Source of the DNA: VAZQ01 sp963827585
Lineage (GTDB): Bacteria; Pseudomonadota; Alphaproteobacteria; Rhizobiales; Xanthobacteraceae
Length of the DNA: 64,000 nt
Assembly: GCA_963827585.1 (NCBI GenBank)
Contig: CAWHCK010000053.1
Coordinates: 1 to 64,000 of the forward strand
Direction: 5' to 3'
Both the position numbers and the translations under genes were made by a program. Below are positions 40,085 to 55,510 of this stretch, piece after piece (the stretch's first letter is position 1; each line of letters begins with the position of its first letter). The notes under the pieces were generated by a model, which worked only from the letters and a program-made list of their open reading frames with translations, ran no database searches and had not been told where the DNA came from.

Positions 40085-42016
40085 TCAGGACGGCCCGGCC
40101 GATGCCGCGCGGCTGAGCCGCTCGCCCCCAAAGCGCCGGCGCGAAAATTCCGCCGGCTCGCCGGTCTCCGCCGCGACGAAGATGCTCTGCAGCACCTGCC
40201 GTTGCACCGGCTTCTTGATGATCGGCACATATGCGAACCGGCCGTCGATGCTTTCGACCCCATATCCGGTGACGAAGACGAACGGAATGTTTCGCGCGGT
40301 CAGCACGTCGGCGACCGGATAGACGAATTCTCCGCCGAGGTTGACGTCGATGATGCCGGCGTCGATGTCGTCGTGCACGGCTGCAACCATCGCCTCGGCG
40401 AGCCGGCTGAACGGGCCAATGACCGTAAAGCCGAGCTCGGTCAGGATGTCTCGCATCATCATGGCCACCAGGATCTCGTCTTCGACGAGCAGGATGCGGT
40501 TGCCGGTCGCGAGCCGAAGTGGAAGCGACGGCTTGTCCTCGGCGGCCGTCCGATGGATGCCGGCATGGCGCACCATCGGCTCGATCTTGCTGCCGCGCGG
40601 TACCCGCAGGCTGCAATGCAAGCCTTCGGGACGCCAATGGAACGCGACCTCGCCGTCGAGTTGGCGCTCGATGCTGGCGCTGATGACCCTGATGCCGAAG
40701 CCCGGCGACGCCGGCGGCTGCGTGAGCGGTCCGCCGTCCTCGGTCCAGCGCAGCAGGAGGCTGTCGGGCAGCAATTCCCATGTCAGCCCGACGCGCCCCG
40801 ACATCACCGATAGCGCGCCGTATTTGGCGGCATTGGTCGAGAGCTCGTGCAGTGCGAGTGCGAGCGTCTGGGCGGTGCGCGGCTCGAGCGATACGTCGGG
40901 CCCGCCCGACGTGATCCTTTCGTCGTCGACGGCGCGATAGGGAGCGAGCTCCTCGTCGACCAGGCGGGCCAAGTCGGCGCCCTGCCAACGGCTCTGGGCG
41001 AGCAGCGTGTGCGCGCGCGACAGCGCGCCGATGCGACCGTCGACCGCGGCGATGTAGGACTTGATGGTGTCCGACCGGGTCAGGCGGACGATCGATTGCA
41101 CCAGCGCCAAGGCGTTCCTCGCGCGGTGGTCGACCTCGCGCGCCAGCAGCGCCTGGCGCTCTTCGGCCTCCTTGCGATCGGTGATGTCGACGGTCACGCC
41201 GCTGATACGAACGATATTGTCGGTCGCATCGGCGCTCGCCACCGCGGTTCCGATGCACCAGCGCAATTCCCCGTTCGGGCGGCACACGCGAAACTCGGTC
41301 TGGAAGCTCGGCGTGCTCTGCGCCGCCGGCGGCCTGATCGCGTTCTGCAGATGCTTCCAATCCTCGGGGTGGATCAGCGCCTTGATATTGTCGACGGTGA
41401 CTTCGAAGGTGCCGGGATCGACCCCGAAAATGCGATACTGCCCGTCATCCCAGTCGAAGTCGCCGTTGACCGGATCCCATTCCCACGAACCCATCTGACC
41501 GGCAGCCAGCGCCAGGCTGCGGCGCTCTTCGCTCTGGATGAGCCGCGCTGCCGCGGCCTCCAGTTCCGCGGTCCGCTCGATGACGCGACGCTCCAGCTCG
41601 TGATTGAGCTGCTCGAGCTGCCGCGTCTTGCGATAAAGCTCGGCGAAGATCCTGACCTTGGCGCGCAGCACCTCCGGAACGACCGGCACCGGAACGTAGT
41701 CGACCGCCCCCATTTCATAGGCCCGCAGGCGGTCCACGTCGGTCAAATGGATGGCGGAAATGAAGATGATGGCGGTCTGCTGAAAACGCGGGTGCTCGCG
41801 GATCATGGCCGCCAGCTGGAAGCCGTCGAGCTCCGGCATGCACACGTCCACCAGGATGACGGCAATCTCCTGCTTGAGGAGGTGCTCGAGCGCCTCCCTG
41901 GCCGAGGCGGCCTTGATGAGGTTCTCGCCCAGCTCGGTGAGGATCGTCTCGTAGCTCAGCAGTTTTGCTGGCTGATCGTCGACCAGCAGGATGTTGACCT
42001 TGTCGTCCGAGGCCAT
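40085..42016 (-). CDS. hybrid two-component protein: REC-PAS-HWE histidine kinase-REC
   Basis: An intact 643-residue cytoplasmic signalling protein. Residues 8-120 are a receiver (ILLVDDQPAK, phospho-aspartate in VDVCMPELDG). A coiled coil ELERRVIERTAELEAAAARL leads to a PAS domain about 165-285 (MGSWEWDPVNGDFDWD, VDITDRKEAEERQ). The HWE-type kinase has EVDHRARNALALVQSIVRL with the phospho-histidine, the N-box ALHELSTNAAKYGALS and GFGIRVISASIERQ. A second receiver follows about 510-620 (ILLVEDEILVAMMMRDIL, DAGIIDVNLGGE). No membrane segment, so it senses or relays a cytoplasmic signal. It lies downstream of the giant hybrid kinase on the same strand, separated by a repeat. Confidence 0.92.
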   Translation of the reverse strand: MASDDKVNILLVDDQPAKLLSYETILTELGENLIKAASAREALEHLLKQEIAVILVDVCMPELDGFQLAAMIREHPRFQQTAIIFISAIHLTDVDRLRAYEMGAVDYVPVPVVPEVLRAKVRIFAELYRKTRQLEQLNHELERRVIERTAELEAAAARLIQSEERRSLALAAGQMGSWEWDPVNGDFDWDDGQYRIFGVDPGTFEVTVDNIKALIHPEDWKHLQNAIRPPAAQSTPSFQTEFRVCRPNGELRWCIGTAVASADATDNIVRISGVTVDITDRKEAEERQALLAREVDHRARNALALVQSIVRLTRSDTIKSYIAAVDGRIGALSRAHTLLAQSRWQGADLARLVDEELAPYRAVDDERITSGGPDVSLEPRTAQTLALALHELSTNAAKYGALSVMSGRVGLTWELLPDSLLLRWTEDGGPLTQPPASPGFGIRVISASIERQLDGEVAFHWRPEGLHCSLRVPRGSKIEPMVRHAGIHRTAAEDKPSLPLRLATGNRILLVEDEILVAMMMRDILTELGFTVIGPFSRLAEAMVAAVHDDIDAGIIDVNLGGEFVYPVADVLTARNIPFVFVTGYGVESIDGRFAYVPIIKKPVQRQVLQSIFVAAETGEPAEFSRRRFGGERLSRAASAGPS

Positions 42017-42030
42017 CTCTCGTCTCCGCT

Positions 42031-42132
42031 GCTAGAGCGTGATTGCTTTAGGTTGAGTCGCAATCACGCTCTAGCTTTTTGTTTGAGCATGATCTTTTCG
42101 GAAAACCGGTACCCACTTTTCCGGATCATGCT

Positions 42133-42136
<4 letters not shown>
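42031..42136. repeat. composite palindromic repeat, copy 1
   Basis: Two palindromes in tandem: GCTAGAGCGTGATTGC pairing with GCAATCACGCTCTAGC, then GAGCATGATC...GATCATGCTC around a core GGTACC-containing loop. This element type is widespread in Bradyrhizobium-like genomes. The near-identical copy 2 is at 48917-49021 in the same orientation. The stop codon of the giant kinase gene (42133-42135) lies in its last bases. Confidence 0.85.
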
Positions 42137-48448
<6,312 letters not shown>

Positions 48449-48916
48449 GATGTCCTCCGGACGGATGAGCTCGCACGAATGTCACTAGCGCAGAGGCCGT
48501 GTCATGGCCATACCGTGACACCTCTGCGATCTTTGATTCGGAAGGTTACGAGCGGTGGCGGCGATGGGAGTTCGGGACTGTTGCCAGGCGCGCGGTCCGC
48601 GTCGGCCGCGACCACGTCGGCCATGCAGGCCGAATCGATGAGCGGCCACCCCACCACGTTGGGGCAGGATAGATCGAGAGGCGGTGTGCGGATAAAGCTG
48701 CTGCGACCGTCTGGAACCGGCCATGAGCCTGAAACCCCTCAGTGGATCCAGGTCGGACCACTGCCTGAAGACGAAAACGCCACAAATGTCCCACCGGTTC
48801 CGCTCCCCCAGAAAGAATTTTACCACGAAAAAGAGCTAGGAATCTCAATTGGTTGACCTAGAACCCGGCGGGTGCTCGGGCGGCCCGTCGAGCATTGGCG
48901 GTGCGCCCGCGGGCTT
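48449..48916. other. upstream region of the giant kinase gene
   Basis: About 470 bases with no convincing gene. It must hold the kinase promoter on the minus strand. A plus-strand frame ending at 48856 with the sequence PLPQKEFYHEKELGISIG has less biased composition than the shadow frames, but no ribosome site or family match was seen. Confidence 0.45.
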
Positions 48917-49021
48917 GCTAGAGCGTGATGGCTTTAGGTTTAGTCGCAATCACGCTCTAGCTCTTTGTTTGAGCATGATCTTTTTCGGAAACCGGTACCC
49001 ACTTTTCCGGATCATGCTCTA
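48917..49021. repeat. composite palindromic repeat, copy 2
   Basis: Same order and orientation as copy 1 (42031-42136), with only a few substitutions: GCTAGAGCGTGATGGC, then GCAATCACGCTCTAGC, then GAGCATGATC...GATCATGCTC. The two copies bracket the giant kinase gene as direct repeats about 6.9 kb apart. Confidence 0.85.
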
Positions 49022-49094
49022 ATGCTCATGTCGTCCTCCCGCATCGCGGCAGACCACTCCCCGACACGTGCTCAATCCTCATCTCGACCCGAAC

Positions 49095-51185
49095 ATGAAG
49101 CCGCGCCCCCCGTCCCGAGCCAACGGCACCAACCTTCGTCTCGCCGCCGACATCGGCGGCACCTTCACGGATATCGCGGTCTTCGACGATCGCACCGGCA
49201 AGCTCACCTTCGGCAAGGCCTTGTCGACCCCGCGACACCTGGTCGAGGGCATCAATGCCGGCGTGGAGAAGGCGGGAAGCGACTACAGATCGGCCGGCCT
49301 GTTTCTTCACGGCTCCACCATCGCCATCAACACCATCCTGGAGCGCAAGGGGGCCAGGACCGCGCTCCTGATCACCGACGGTTTTCGCGACATCTACGAG
49401 ATCGGCCGCATCAACCGGCCGGATGCCTACAATCTGTTCTTCCGCAAGCATGAGCCGCTGGTCGAGCGCGCGCTGCGCTTCGAGGTCAGGGAACGCGTGC
49501 TGGCCGACGGCGAGGTCGAGACGCCGCTCGACGAGGAGGAGATCGAGAGCTACGGGCGCATGCTGGAGCAACTCGGCATCGAGGCGACCGCGATCCTCTT
49601 TCTCAACTGCTATGCCAGGCACGACCATGAAGCACGCGCCAAGGCGGTCCTGGAGCGCAACCACCCCGACATGTTCGTCTCCGCCTCGCACGAGCTGTCC
49701 CAGGAATATCGCGAGTTCGAACGCTGCTCGACGGTGGTCGCCAATGCCTATGTCGGGCCGATCGTGCGCCGCTATCTCGGTGAGATCGAGGACCACATTC
49801 GCAGCGACGGGTTTCCCGGCTCGTTCCTGATCGTGCAGTCGACCGGCGGGCTCTACGACGCCGACCAGGCCAGGAACAACTGCGTGCACATGCTGGAATC
49901 CGGGCCCGCCGCCGGCGTCATCGGCACCCAGGCGCTATGCCATGCGCTCGGTCTTGCGAACGCGATCGCCTTCGACATGGGCGGCACCACCGCCAAGGCC
50001 GGCGTCATCCACCATGGCGAAGCGCTCACCACCGGCGCCGCCTTGATCGGCGGCTACGACCGCGCGCTGCCGGTGCAGATGGCAATGATGGACATTTTCG
50101 AGGTGGGCACCGGCGGCGGCTCGATTGCGCGGGTGGAGGAGGGCGCCTTGCGGGTCGGGCCGCAAAGCGCGGGCGCCGCGCCGGGCCCCGCCTGCTATGG
50201 CCTCGGCGGCAGCGAGCCGACGGTGACGGATGCCAACCTCCTGCTCGGTCGGCTGGACGCCGCGCGCTTCCTCGGCGGTGAAATGCGGCTCGACGTCGAG
50301 GCTGCCGAGCGCGCGCTGGTCGAGCGCGTGGCGAAGCCGCTCGGCATGGACGCGACGGCGGCGGCGGACGGAATCCTGCGCATCGCCGTGACCGCCATGT
50401 CCTACGCCGTGAAGGGGGTCACCACCGAGCGCGGCCTCGATGCCGGCGACTTCGCGCTGGTAGCGTATGGCGGCGCCGGGCCGCTGCACGCCGTGGAGGT
50501 CGCGCGCGAAATCGGCATCACGACGGTGATCGTTCCGACCGCGCCCGGAGTGTTCTCGGCCTTCGGCATGCTGTTCTCGGACCTGCGCTACGATTTCGTG
50601 CGCACCTGGTTCACCCGGCTCGAAGACGTCCATTTCGACGCGATCGAAGGCGTCTACCGCGATCTCGAGAAGGAGGGCCGGGCCGCGATCGCCGCCACCT
50701 CGATCAAGCCGCGCAGGATCACGCTGAAGCGGGCGGCCGACATGCGCTACGTCGGCCAGGAGCACGCCGTGACCGTGGACCTGCCGTTCGAGGCGTTCGA
50801 GAAGGAGGATCGGACCGCGATCAAGCGCCACTTCGACGCCATGCACGCGTTGCGCTACGGAACGTCGGCGCCGGACGAGCCCGCCGAGATCGTGAGCCTG
50901 CGCAGCACCGTCACCGGCATCATGCGCAAGCCGCCGCACGAGAAGATCAGGCGCGGCAAGCGCGCCCCCGACAAGGCTGCCTTCACCGGCAGGCGGCCGG
51001 TCTATTTCGACGGCAGATACCGGCCGACGCCCACCTACGCGCGCGCTGCGCTCGCCGCCGGCAACCGGATCATCGGGCCGGCGCTGATCGAAGAACATGC
51101 CTCGACCACGGTGCTGCTGCCGGGCGACAGGCTCGAGGTCGATTCCTATGGACATCTGACGATCAAGGTGGCGGGAGGGCGGTGA
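49095..51185 (+). CDS. hydantoinase/5-oxoprolinase family protein, HyuA-like subunit
   Basis: An intact 696-residue HyuA. The ATP-binding start is RLAADIGGTFTDIAVFDDRT. FLHGSTIAINTILERKGART, TDGFRDIYEIGRINRPDAYN, AFDMGGTTAKAGVIHHGEAL, GTGGGSIARVEEGALRVGPQ and GAGPLHAVEVAREIGITTVI are family blocks. ATG 49095 is chosen as the first ATG before the conserved start; GTG 49068 is possible and neither has a clear ribosome site. It overlaps or nearly touches hyuB (stop 51185, next ATG 51191). It encodes a paralogue of the broken HyuA at 7441-9515, in the opposite order with its HyuB partner. Acetone-carboxylase-like ATP use is conceivable; the substrate is unknown. Confidence 0.92.
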   Translation: MKPRPPSRANGTNLRLAADIGGTFTDIAVFDDRTGKLTFGKALSTPRHLVEGINAGVEKAGSDYRSAGLFLHGSTIAINTILERKGARTALLITDGFRDIYEIGRINRPDAYNLFFRKHEPLVERALRFEVRERVLADGEVETPLDEEEIESYGRMLEQLGIEATAILFLNCYARHDHEARAKAVLERNHPDMFVSASHELSQEYREFERCSTVVANAYVGPIVRRYLGEIEDHIRSDGFPGSFLIVQSTGGLYDADQARNNCVHMLESGPAAGVIGTQALCHALGLANAIAFDMGGTTAKAGVIHHGEALTTGAALIGGYDRALPVQMAMMDIFEVGTGGGSIARVEEGALRVGPQSAGAAPGPACYGLGGSEPTVTDANLLLGRLDAARFLGGEMRLDVEAAERALVERVAKPLGMDATAAADGILRIAVTAMSYAVKGVTTERGLDAGDFALVAYGGAGPLHAVEVAREIGITTVIVPTAPGVFSAFGMLFSDLRYDFVRTWFTRLEDVHFDAIEGVYRDLEKEGRAAIAATSIKPRRITLKRAADMRYVGQEHAVTVDLPFEAFEKEDRTAIKRHFDAMHALRYGTSAPDEPAEIVSLRSTVTGIMRKPPHEKIRRGKRAPDKAAFTGRRPVYFDGRYRPTPTYARAALAAGNRIIGPALIEEHASTTVLLPGDRLEVDSYGHLTIKVAGGR

Positions 51186-51190
51186 CAGCC

Positions 51191-53035
51191 ATGGCAAGAC
51201 GGACAAAGCCCACCGCGCGCAAATTGCGCTCCCGGCGTAAAGAGGACGACCGGCGCAGGCGCGGCAGCCGGCGCCCGGTCGATCCCGTGGTTACGGAAAT
51301 CGTGCGCAACGGCGTCATTGCGGTGACCGAGGAAATGAAGACCAACCTCATGCGCACCGCCTACAACATCATCATCTACGAGGCGCTCGATTTCACCACC
51401 GGCTTGTTCACGCCGCGGGGCGAGACCATCTCGATCGGCATCGGCCTGCCGATGTTCATTCGCGGCATGGCGGAGACGGTGAAGGCGAAGATCGCGCATT
51501 TCGGCGCGGACAACATCCGCCCCGGCGACATCTACGTCACCAACGATTCCTATCTCACCGGCAGCCATCTCAACCACGTCACGCTGACGCTGCCGATCTT
51601 CCACCAGGGCCGGCTGGTCGCGTTCTCCTGCTGCATGGCGCATTGGCTCGATATCGGCGGCATTCTCGGCGGCATGAGCACCGATATCTTCTCGGAGGGA
51701 TTGCAGATCCCGATCCTCAAGTATCAGGACCGCGGCGTGGTCAACCAGACCGTGGTCGACATCATCCGGCAGAATGTTCGCCTGCCGAGCCTGGCCATGG
51801 GCGATCTGCGCGCGCAGGTGACCGCGGTGAAGACCGGCGAGCGGCGTTTCCTTCAGTTGATCGAGCGCTACGGGCGCGACGCGGTGCTCAATTCCATCGC
51901 CGCCATCATGGATCACGCCGAGGCGATGGCGCGGGCGCGCACGCGCACGATCCCCGACGGCGTCTACGAGGCGGAATCCTACATGGACGACGACGGCATC
52001 GACATCGGCAAGCGGGTGCCGATCCGGGTGCGGGTCGTGGTCAAGGGCGACGAGATGACGGTCGACTTGAGCGAGGTGTCGAAGCAGGTGCGCGGCTTCT
52101 ACAATTCCGGCATCACCACCGGCTATGCCTGCGCGCAGGTGGCCTACAAGTGCATCACCTCGCCCACGGATTATCCCATCAACGACGGCTCGTTCCGCAG
52201 CCTCAAGACCATCGTGCCGCCGGGCCGGATCATCAGCGCGGTGCGGCCGGCGCCGATGCGGTGGTGGATGACCTATCCGATGACCATCGTCGACACCATC
52301 TTCAAGGCGCTGGCGCCGGCCATTCCCGGCCGGGTGATCGCCGGGCACCACGCCGATCTGCTGGCATCATCGTTCCACGGCATCAACACCAGGACGTCCG
52401 AGTTCTTCATCGGCAGCTTCGGGCCGCTCGGCGGCGGCTGGGGCGCCAAGCTGGCCGAGGACGGCGTCTCCGGCACGGTCTGCATCAACGACGGCGATAC
52501 CCACAACAGCCCGAACGAGCAGGCCGAGTTCAAGTTTCCGATCGTGGTGGAGCGCTATGCGCTGGTGCCCGATTCCGGCGGCGCCGGCCGGCACCGCGGC
52601 GGGCTCGGGGTCGAGCGCGTGGTGCGGGCGCGCACCAACATGATGGTGAACAATCAGAGTGACCGCGCCCATTGCCGGCCCTGGGGCTTGAACGGGGGCC
52701 TCGACGGCGCGGGCAACGCGGTGGAGCTGCGCATCGGCGGACATTGGAAGACCGATTTTCCCAACGCCAAGGTGTTGGTGGCGCAGCTCAAGCCCGGCGA
52801 TGCCTTCAAGATCCGCTCGGGCGGGGGCGGCGGCTACGGCAACCCGCTGCAGCGGCCGATCGAGCAGGTGCAAAACGACGCCCGGCAGGGCTACGTCACG
52901 GTCAAGTCCGCGGCCGAGCTCTACGGCGTCGTGCTCGATCCCGAAAGTTTCGAGGTCGATGCGGTCGCGACCGAGAAGCTTCGCGCCGCGCGTTCGGCGC
53001 TCGGCCAGGCGCCGGACGACGTCAAGTCCGCTTGA
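51191..53035 (+). CDS. hydantoinase/5-oxoprolinase family protein, HyuB-like subunit
   Basis: An intact 614-residue HyuB. It begins with a basic stretch (MARRTKPTARKLRSRRKEDD) not typical of the family, then VDPVVTEIVRNGVIAVTEEM, GDIYVTNDSYLTGSHLNHVT, AHWLDIGGILGGMSTDIFSE, TDYPINDGSFRSLKTIVPPG, GSFGPLGGGWGAKLAEDGVS and SGGGGGYGNPLQRPIEQVQN. GGAGGG at 51175-51180 supports ATG 51191 over the overlapping GTG 51182. It forms the heteromer with the preceding HyuA. A TctC receptor gene follows 119 bases downstream, as in the other hyu set of this window. Confidence 0.92.
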   Translation: MARRTKPTARKLRSRRKEDDRRRRGSRRPVDPVVTEIVRNGVIAVTEEMKTNLMRTAYNIIIYEALDFTTGLFTPRGETISIGIGLPMFIRGMAETVKAKIAHFGADNIRPGDIYVTNDSYLTGSHLNHVTLTLPIFHQGRLVAFSCCMAHWLDIGGILGGMSTDIFSEGLQIPILKYQDRGVVNQTVVDIIRQNVRLPSLAMGDLRAQVTAVKTGERRFLQLIERYGRDAVLNSIAAIMDHAEAMARARTRTIPDGVYEAESYMDDDGIDIGKRVPIRVRVVVKGDEMTVDLSEVSKQVRGFYNSGITTGYACAQVAYKCITSPTDYPINDGSFRSLKTIVPPGRIISAVRPAPMRWWMTYPMTIVDTIFKALAPAIPGRVIAGHHADLLASSFHGINTRTSEFFIGSFGPLGGGWGAKLAEDGVSGTVCINDGDTHNSPNEQAEFKFPIVVERYALVPDSGGAGRHRGGLGVERVVRARTNMMVNNQSDRAHCRPWGLNGGLDGAGNAVELRIGGHWKTDFPNAKVLVAQLKPGDAFKIRSGGGGGYGNPLQRPIEQVQNDARQGYVTVKSAAELYGVVLDPESFEVDAVATEKLRAARSALGQAPDDVKSA

Positions 53036-53154
53036 TGCGGCGCATTCGAGGTGGGGATGGCGCGACCGCGTCGCGGCAAGCGCCGGCAAGTAGGCAGGCG
53101 CCGGAAAATCAGTGATACTTTGCCAAAAGGCAAGGAGCTCAGGGAGGACGACGG

Positions 53155-54126
53155 ATGAGGACGTGGCTTGCGGCGGCGGTGGCGGGTTGCCTGATGCCGG
53201 CGGCGGCGGCCGCCCAAGGGACGAGCTATCCGACCAAACCGGTGACCATCATCGTGCCGGCCGCGCCGGGCGGGGTAACCGACGCGCTCGGCCGCATGCT
53301 GGCACAGCGCTTCATCGACGCCTGGGGCCAGCAGACCATCGTCGAGAACAAGCCTGGCGCCAACAACCAGATCGCGGCCGAATACGTCACCAAGGCCGCG
53401 CCCGACGGCTATACCTTGTTGATCACGCCGGAGGTGACATTCGTGGTCAATCCGAGCCTCTACGCCAAGCTGCCCTATGATCCGGTCAAGGGCTTCACGC
53501 CGATCACGGGCCTCGTCACCATCAACCACGCGCTGATCGTCAATCCCGCCCTGCCGGTGGAGAGCGTGAAGGAGCTCATCGCGCTCGCCAGGCAGAAGCC
53601 GGGCGAGCTCAACTACGGAACCTTCGGGGCCGGCTCCAGCGGCCATCTCAACATGGAGCTGTTCCAGTCGCTTTCGGGCGCGAAGCTGCAAGCCGTTCAC
53701 TACAAGGGAGCGACGCCGGCGTTGACCGACGTGGTGGCGGGACACATCCAGATGATGTTCATCAGCGTCGGCAGCGCGGTGCCGCAATGGAAGGCGAACA
53801 AGGTGAAGCTCATCGCCGTAGGCGCGCAGAAACGCATGGCGCTGCTGCCGGAAGTTCCGACGGTCGCGGAGAGCGGATTGCCCGGCTACGAGGCGGTGTC
53901 GTGGTTCGGGCTGTTCGGACCGCCGGGCATGCCGGCCGACGTCGTCGCCAAGATCAACGGCGAGGTGCGAAAGATCTTCGCCGATCCCGAGATCAAGAAG
54001 AGCTTCCTCGAGCGGCAGTATTTCGAATCGATCGCCGGCACGCCGGAAGAGCTCACGCGCAACATCAAGGCCGACGAGCCGAAATGGCGCAAGGTCATTC
54101 ACGACGCCAAGGTGAAGGCGGAATGA
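53155..54126 (+). CDS. TctC/Bug-family periplasmic substrate-binding protein
   Basis: An intact 323-residue Bug receptor. The signal peptide is MRTWLAAAVAGCLMPAAAAA with cleavage before QGTSYPTKPV. It has the complete family pattern: VTIIVPAAPGGVTDALGRML, VENKPGANNQIAAEYVTKAA, PDGYTLLITPEVTFVVNPSL, LPVESVKELIALARQKPGEL and FGAGSSGHLNMELFQSLSGA. CAGGGAGGA lies upstream of ATG 53155. It follows hyuB on the same strand and probably delivers the substrate, or a precursor, of HyuA/HyuB. TctA/TctB genes for it are not adjacent; the set at 34.3-36.3 kb could be shared. Confidence 0.92.
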   Translation: MRTWLAAAVAGCLMPAAAAAQGTSYPTKPVTIIVPAAPGGVTDALGRMLAQRFIDAWGQQTIVENKPGANNQIAAEYVTKAAPDGYTLLITPEVTFVVNPSLYAKLPYDPVKGFTPITGLVTINHALIVNPALPVESVKELIALARQKPGELNYGTFGAGSSGHLNMELFQSLSGAKLQAVHYKGATPALTDVVAGHIQMMFISVGSAVPQWKANKVKLIAVGAQKRMALLPEVPTVAESGLPGYEAVSWFGLFGPPGMPADVVAKINGEVRKIFADPEIKKSFLERQYFESIAGTPEELTRNIKADEPKWRKVIHDAKVKAE

Positions 54127-54127
54127 T

Positions 54128-54178
54128 AGGCCCTCATCCTGAGGAGCGTCGCGCAGCGACGCGTCTCGAAGGATGAGG
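54128..54178. repeat. extragenic palindrome
   Basis: CCTCATCCTGAGGAGC... pairs with GTCTCGAAGGATGAGG, around GTCGCGCAGCGAC. This is the familiar Bradyrhizobium-type CCTCATCCTGAGGAG element. It lies between two convergent genes and can fold into a long hairpin on either strand, so it may double as a bidirectional terminator. Confidence 0.8.
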
Positions 54179-54196
54179 TCGAGAGAAACGCCCCGT

Positions 54197-55507
54197 TCAC
54201 CGCTCCCGGAAGGCGCGCGACATCTGATCGTGCAGCGGCTTGGTGAAATAGGAAAAGACGCTGCGGTCGTGGGTCTTCATGAAGGTCTCGACCGGCATTC
54301 CGGGCACCAGCTTCACGTTGCCCAGGCGTGCGATCTCCTCGGGGCTGATGCCGATTCGAATCGTGTAAAAGCTCTGCCCGGAGCGCTGATCGAGGGAGAC
54401 ATCGGCCGAGATGCGGTTGATGGCGCCGTTGATCTCCGGCGTGGTGCTCTGGTTGAAGGCGGAGAAGCGCAGTCCGGCGGACTGGCCCACGTACAACTGG
54501 TCGATGTCCTGCGGCGAAACCTTTGCTTCGATCGATAGCGCGTCGGCTTCCGGCACGATCAGCATGATCGGGTCTCCGGGGCTCACGACCCCGCCGACCG
54601 TGTGCACCGCGAGCTGGTGCACGACGCCGTCCTGAGGCGCGCGGATTTCGACGCGCTTGAGCTGATCCTCGGCCGCCACCTTGCGTTCGATGAACTCCCC
54701 GATTTTCGCGTCGATTTCACGCAGTTCGCGCGCCACCTCGCTGCTCAGGTCCTGGTCGATCTGGATGATCTGAAGCTCGATCTCGGTAATCTTGCCGCGC
54801 GACTGGGCCACCGCGAAGGTTGACTGCGCCCGCTCGCCTTTCAACCGCGCTGCTTCGCGTTCGAGCGATATGAGCCGGTTGATCTGCACCAGGTTCTTGT
54901 TCCAGAGCGCCCGAACGCCTTCGAGCTCGCGCTGGATCAGCTCGATCTCCTCGGCCTTCGCATCCTGGAGCGCGCGGTACCCGCTGATTTCCTCGTCGAG
55001 CTGAGCGGTGCGCTGTTTGAGCTGCGACTTCTGGCCTAGTCGGGCACTGCGCCGCAGCTCGAACAGCTTGCGTTCGCTGTCGATGGCGGCCGCGGCGCCC
55101 GGCTCGTTCGCCCGCGCCAGCAAGGCGCTCGGGAAGGCGACATCCTCGGCGCCGTCGCGTTCGCTCGCAAGCCGGGCCTGGCGGGCGTGCATCTCATCGA
55201 GGCCCTTGGTGATGATGGCAAGATTGACCCGCGTGATGGTATCGTCGAGCCGCAGCACGACCTCGCCGCTGCGAACGCGCCGTCCGTCGCGCACAGGCAG
55301 TTCGCCGACGATGCCCCCGGTGAGGTGCTGCACCTTCTTGACGTTGGAGTCGACGACGATCGATCCCGGCGCGATCACCGCGCCCGACAGCTCGGTGGTT
55401 GCGGCCCAGCCGCCGAGGCCGACGGTCAGCATCAGGGCGATGGCCACGCCGCCGAGGAGATGACGACGGATCGACGAGCCTTCATCGCGAGGGGGTCTCT
55501 GTTGCAT
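54197..55507 (-). CDS. type I secretion membrane fusion protein (HlyD/PrsE family)
   Basis: An intact 436-residue periplasmic adaptor that links the inner-membrane ABC exporter to a TolC-type outer-membrane channel. One N-terminal membrane anchor (LLGGVAIALMLTVGLGGWAA) is followed by the lipoyl half-motif GSIVVDSNVKKVQHLTGGIV, a long alpha-helical hairpin (about residues 105-280), RVEIRAPQDGVVHQLAVHTV and the beta-barrel with DPIMLIVPEADALSIEAKV. The end SVFSYFTKPLHDQMSRAFRE is typical of HlyD in RTX systems. Its ATG lies four bases after the ABC exporter stop on the same strand. No TolC gene is in the window. Confidence 0.92.
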   Translation of the reverse strand: MQQRPPRDEGSSIRRHLLGGVAIALMLTVGLGGWAATTELSGAVIAPGSIVVDSNVKKVQHLTGGIVGELPVRDGRRVRSGEVVLRLDDTITRVNLAIITKGLDEMHARQARLASERDGAEDVAFPSALLARANEPGAAAAIDSERKLFELRRSARLGQKSQLKQRTAQLDEEISGYRALQDAKAEEIELIQRELEGVRALWNKNLVQINRLISLEREAARLKGERAQSTFAVAQSRGKITEIELQIIQIDQDLSSEVARELREIDAKIGEFIERKVAAEDQLKRVEIRAPQDGVVHQLAVHTVGGVVSPGDPIMLIVPEADALSIEAKVSPQDIDQLYVGQSAGLRFSAFNQSTTPEINGAINRISADVSLDQRSGQSFYTIRIGISPEEIARLGNVKLVPGMPVETFMKTHDRSVFSYFTKPLHDQMSRAFRER

Positions 55508-55510
55508 GGG

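Noticed and set aside
48640..48856. A small plus-strand frame ending YHEKELGISIG upstream of hyuA.
   Set aside because: Composition is less biased than other shadows, but no ribosome site, known family or conserved start was found.
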